Positions 61,630-64,000 of a stretch of 64,000 nt of DNA are shown piece after piece. The DNA comes from Salinicola salarius (GTDB taxonomy: Bacteria > Pseudomonadota > Gammaproteobacteria > Pseudomonadales > Halomonadaceae), in contig NZ_NHOU01000009.1 of NCBI RefSeq assembly GCF_002179555.1, forward strand, positions 1-64,000, written 5' to 3'. A model generated the notes under the pieces. It was not told the origin of the DNA. It did no database searches and saw only the letters and a program-made list of their open reading frames with translations. Each line of letters begins with the position of its first letter. Positions within the stretch are counted from its first letter, which is position 1. The translations under genes were made by a program, and so were the position numbers.

Positions 61630-63582
61630 ATGAGCGAACAGCAGCGCGTATATCCTGTCGATAAGCGCTTGGCAGCCGATGCCTGGATCGATCGCGATCG
61701 TTACGAGACGCTCTATCGCCAGTCTGTCGAAGATCCCGAAGGCTTCTGGCGCGAGCAGGCCGAAAGCCTGAGCTGGAGCAGGAAACCGGCTACCATCAAG
61801 AACACTTCGTTCGCTTCGAACAATGTCGATATCCGCTGGTTCGAGGATGGCGAACTCAACGTCGCCCACAACTGTCTGGACCGCCATCTGGAAACCCGGG
61901 GCGATCAGCCCGCCATCATCTGGGAAGGCGACGATCCCGCCGATCACAAGACCATCACCTACCGCGAGCTGCATCAGCGCGTCTCGCAGCTCGCCAACGG
62001 CCTCAAGTCCCTGGGGGTCGGCAAGGGCGACACGGTCACGCTCTACATGCCGATGGTGCCGGAAGCGGCCATGGCGATGCTGGCATGTGCGCGCATCGGT
62101 GCGGTGCATTCGGTGGTGTTCGGCGGCTTCTCGCCGGATGCCCTGGCGGGGCGTATCGTCGATTCCCGATCCCGCGTCGTCATCACGGCCGACGAGTCGG
62201 TACGTGGCGGCAAGCAGGTGCCGCTCAAGGACAACGTCGATGCGGCGCTGACCCGGGAGGGCACCGACGTGGTCGAGTCCGTGCTGGTGGTCAAGCGCAC
62301 CGGTGGCGACATCGAGTGGCATGAAGGCCGGGATCGCTGGTTCGATGAGGTCGTCGACCCGCAGTCCACCGATTGCCCCGCCGAGACGATGAACGCCGAA
62401 GATCCGCTGTTCATTCTGTATACCTCCGGGTCGACGGGGACACCGAAAGGGCTGAAGCACACCTCCGGCGGCTATCTGCTCTATGCTGCGCTGACCCATC
62501 GCCTGGTCTTCGATTATCACGATGGCGAAGTCTACTGGTGTGCCGCCGATGTAGGCTGGATTACCGGGCACAGCTATATCGTCTACGGGCCGCTGGCCAA
62601 CGGCGCCACCACGCTGATGTTCGAAGGCGTGCCGACCTACCCCAGCCATGGCCGCATGGGGCAGGTCGTCGACAAGCACAACGTCTCGATTCTCTATACC
62701 TCGCCGACGGCCATCCGCTCGCTGATGGCGCATGGCGAGCACATCATGGACGACAGCACGCGCAGCTCGTTGCGCGTTCTCGGCTCGGTGGGGGAGCCGA
62801 TCAACCCGGAGGCGTGGGATTGGTTCTACCGCGTCGTCGGCAATTCCCGCTGCCCGATCGTGGATACCTGGTGGCAGACGGAAACCGGCGGACACATGAT
62901 CACGCCGCTCCCCGGCGCCACCGATCTCAAGCCGGGCTGCGCCACCAAGCCGTTCTTCGGCGTTCAACCGGCGCTGCTGGACAACGATGGCAAGCGACTG
63001 GAAGGCGCGACCGAGGGGAATCTTGTCATCCTCGACTCCTGGCCAGGGCAGGCGCGCTCGATCTGGAACAATCACGAGCGCTTCGTTCAGACCTACTTTT
63101 CCACCTACGAAGGGGTCTACTTCACCGGAGATGGCTGTCGTCGCGATGCCGATGGGGATTACTGGATCACCGGGCGTATCGATGATGTGCTGAATGTGTC
63201 CGGACACCGGATGGGAACGGCGGAGATTGAGTCGTCCCTGGTCGCTCATCAATCCGTGGCCGAAGCGGCTGTCGTCGGCTATCCGCATGATATAAAAGGT
63301 CAGGGGATTTATGTCTATGTCACGCTCAACGATGACGTCGAACCCAGCGAGGAGTTGAAGCAGGAACTCAAGCAGTGGGTGCGCAAGGATATCGGCCCGA
63401 TCGCCACGCCTGATGTGATCCAATGGGCGCCGGGACTCCCGAAAACTCGCTCCGGCAAGATCATGCGCCGTATCCTGCGCAAGATTGCTGCCAATGAATG
63501 CGATGGGCTAGGTGATACCTCGACACTCGCCGATCCTGGCGTCGTGGAGGATCTGATCGAAAATCGCCATGTGCGCTCCTGA
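61630..63582 (+). CDS. acs: Acetyl-CoA synthetase
   Basis: Acs activates acetate with ATP and CoA for entry into the glyoxylate route and, with PckA, gluconeogenesis. The 650-residue protein (E. coli 652) has the adenylate motif [25 protein letters not shown], the hinge region [17 protein letters not shown] and the regulatory lysine K610 in [10 protein letters not shown], which is acetylated in many bacteria to switch off the enzyme. The start at 61630 follows ACTGGAGC. A large hairpin structure with a U-run ends the transcript. Confidence 0.97.
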   Translation: MSEQQRVYPVDKRLAADAWIDRDRYETLYRQSVEDPEGFWREQAESLSWSRKPATIKNTSFASNNVDIRWFEDGELNVAHNCLDRHLETRGDQPAIIWEGDDPADHKTITYRELHQRVSQLANGLKSLGVGKGDTVTLYMPMVPEAAMAMLACARIGAVHSVVFGGFSPDALAGRIVDSRSRVVITADESVRGGKQVPLKDNVDAALTREGTDVVESVLVVKRTGGDIEWHEGRDRWFDEVVDPQSTDCPAETMNAEDPLFILYTSGSTGTPKGLKHTSGGYLLYAALTHRLVFDYHDGEVYWCAADVGWITGHSYIVYGPLANGATTLMFEGVPTYPSHGRMGQVVDKHNVSILYTSPTAIRSLMAHGEHIMDDSTRSSLRVLGSVGEPINPEAWDWFYRVVGNSRCPIVDTWWQTETGGHMITPLPGATDLKPGCATKPFFGVQPALLDNDGKRLEGATEGNLVILDSWPGQARSIWNNHERFVQTYFSTYEGVYFTGDGCRRDADGDYWITGRIDDVLNVSGHRMGTAEIESSLVAHQSVAEAAVVGYPHDIKGQGIYVYVTLNDDVEPSEELKQELKQWVRKDIGPIATPDVIQWAPGLPKTRSGKIMRRILRKIAANECDGLGDTSTLADPGVVEDLIENRHVRS

Positions 63583-63688
63583 TTCGTCATTTCGAGTTTT
63601 GAAATGGGCTTTTGGGTCAATCATCATGGTGACGGCTATATAACTAGTTAATTTGAGTGACCGCTACTCATATCGACTGATGATTGTC

Positions 63689-63786
63689 GTTCGATCGTCT
63701 TGAAAGAGGCTTTCCTCCCGGTACTTTTCGTGCCACTCCAAAGGGAGGGAAGCACGCCAGCTTTCCGAGACGATCGAACTTTTTTT
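63689..63786 (+). terminator. Large two-stem hairpin ending in a U-run (terminator or small RNA)
   Basis: Outer arms GTTCGATCGTCTTGAAAG and CTTTCCGAGACGATCGAAC pair over about 17 positions, and inside them CTTTCCTCCC faces GGGAGGGAAG. The structure of almost 100 bases is followed by seven T. It would terminate acs transcription. Its size and internal stem also fit the 3' end of a small RNA, for which I see no separate promoter with certainty. Confidence 0.8.
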
Positions 63787-63912
63787 ATGTATTTGCGGCG
63801 TATTTACCCTTTGGTTATCCCTGGATTTTTTTCCCAATGATTTGATACTTGGGATTCCACGAGTGCATGGGGTAACATGCCGTTAATCAATAGTTGAACC
63901 ATCTTTGTCTAG

Positions 63913-63942
63913 GTGGCGATAGTGGACCGACTATCTCGCCAC
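63913..63942 (+). promoter_or_regulatory. Hairpin in the leader of the last, partial gene
   Basis: GTGGCGATAGT pairs with ACTATCTCGCCAC with a two-base bulge around a six-base loop. It lies 28 bases before the ATG at 63971, near its ribosome site. Function is unknown. Confidence 0.4.
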
Positions 63943-63970
63943 ATATCTCGACAGCGCCGGAGGAGAATCA

Positions 63971-64000
63971 ATGGCTTTTGCCCAGAAATTCATCGTTGCC
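63971..64000 (+). CDS. Start of an unidentified gene, cut by the window end
   Basis: ATG at 63971 follows a strong GGAGGAG ribosome site and opens the frame MAFAQKFIVA to the last base. Ten codons are too few to name a family. Confidence 0.6.
   Translation, partial: MAFAQKFIVA

Larger units (their letters stand above)
63583..63970. other. 388-base gap after acs
   Basis: The gap holds a large hairpin ending in a U-run (63689-63786), an AT-rich segment (63787-63900) that is likely the promoter zone of the next gene, and a bulged inverted repeat (63913-63942). No coding frame is convincing here. Confidence 0.6.

Noticed and set aside
61375-63423. Long minus-strand open frame opposite acs
   Set aside because: Fully antisense to an intact acs; no ribosome site, no family features. 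The same applies to long antisense frames opposite lon, tex, gshA and the dgo region.

Overview
This window is a gene-dense, GC-rich chromosomal segment of a halophilic gammaproteobacterium. A Halomonadaceae-type organism (Halomonas, Salinicola, Kushneria group) fits best. The clues are strongly acidic proteins (the porin and the ProQ-like protein), an apparent glucosylglycerate compatible-solute cluster, Rsd/AlgQ, RppH-PtsP and PotFGHI-type genes, and the gene order nudE-yrfG-hslR-hslO-pckA-tex, which is a compressed version of the Escherichia coli order. I saw no rRNA, tRNA, prophage, transposase or CRISPR array. The genus is an inference; the class is well supported.

Layout. (1) 1-7065: a D-galactonate operon with a GntR/FCD regulator, a TRAP transporter (DctP-DctQ-DctM), dgoD, dgoA and dgoK. 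(2) 7270-11400: a likely glucosylglycerate cluster with a HAD phosphatase, a GpgS-type glucosyltransferase and a convergent GH13_18 phosphorylase. (3) 11644-17324: nrdR-ribD-ribB-ribH-nusB-thiL-pgpA, without ribE. (4) 17566-21876: a DUF945 protein, lon and a small lipoprotein; an inverted pair of repeat-element copies brackets the first two. (5) 21980-30461: accessory genes (LysE and EamA transporters, an SDR, an acyltransferase, a Gfo/Idh/MocA oxidoreductase, a frameshifted altronate dehydratase with a divergent LysR regulator, and a small secreted protein). (6) 30603-49109: housekeeping genes nudE, yrfG, hslR, hslO, pckA, tex, gshA, dsbB, rsd, a HAD-IB phosphatase, rppH, ptsP, an NRDE protein, a TauE permease, lgt, thyA and folA. 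(7) 49232-56101: a ProQ/FinO protein, a porin with no recognisable start codon, and a polyamine-type ABC transporter. (8) 56127-64000: plsB, clsB, a UPF0149 gene, sprT, acs and the first ten codons of another gene.

The most unusual property is the number of short tandem repeats. In-frame arrays (12, 15, 18 or 21 bp units) lie in linkers or N-terminal extensions of DgoK, the GH13_18 phosphorylase, RibD, Lon and the altronate dehydratase. Arrays of 7, 17 or 18 bp units lie between genes, including (GAGCCAC)6 at the pgpA stop codon and (TTGCCCC)12 after the porin. Two larger extragenic elements with imperfect terminal inverted repeats lie after pgpA and directly after the tauE-like stop codon, and a half copy of the first follows the lon stop codon. 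Two genes look damaged: the altronate dehydratase (internal deletion plus frameshift) and the porin (start codon lost).

Functionally the window joins sugar-acid uptake and breakdown, osmolyte metabolism, riboflavin and thiamine cofactor synthesis, protein quality control (Lon, Hsp15, Hsp33, DsbB), gluconeogenesis and acetate activation (PckA, Acs), and envelope lipid synthesis (PgpA, PlsB, ClsB, Lgt).
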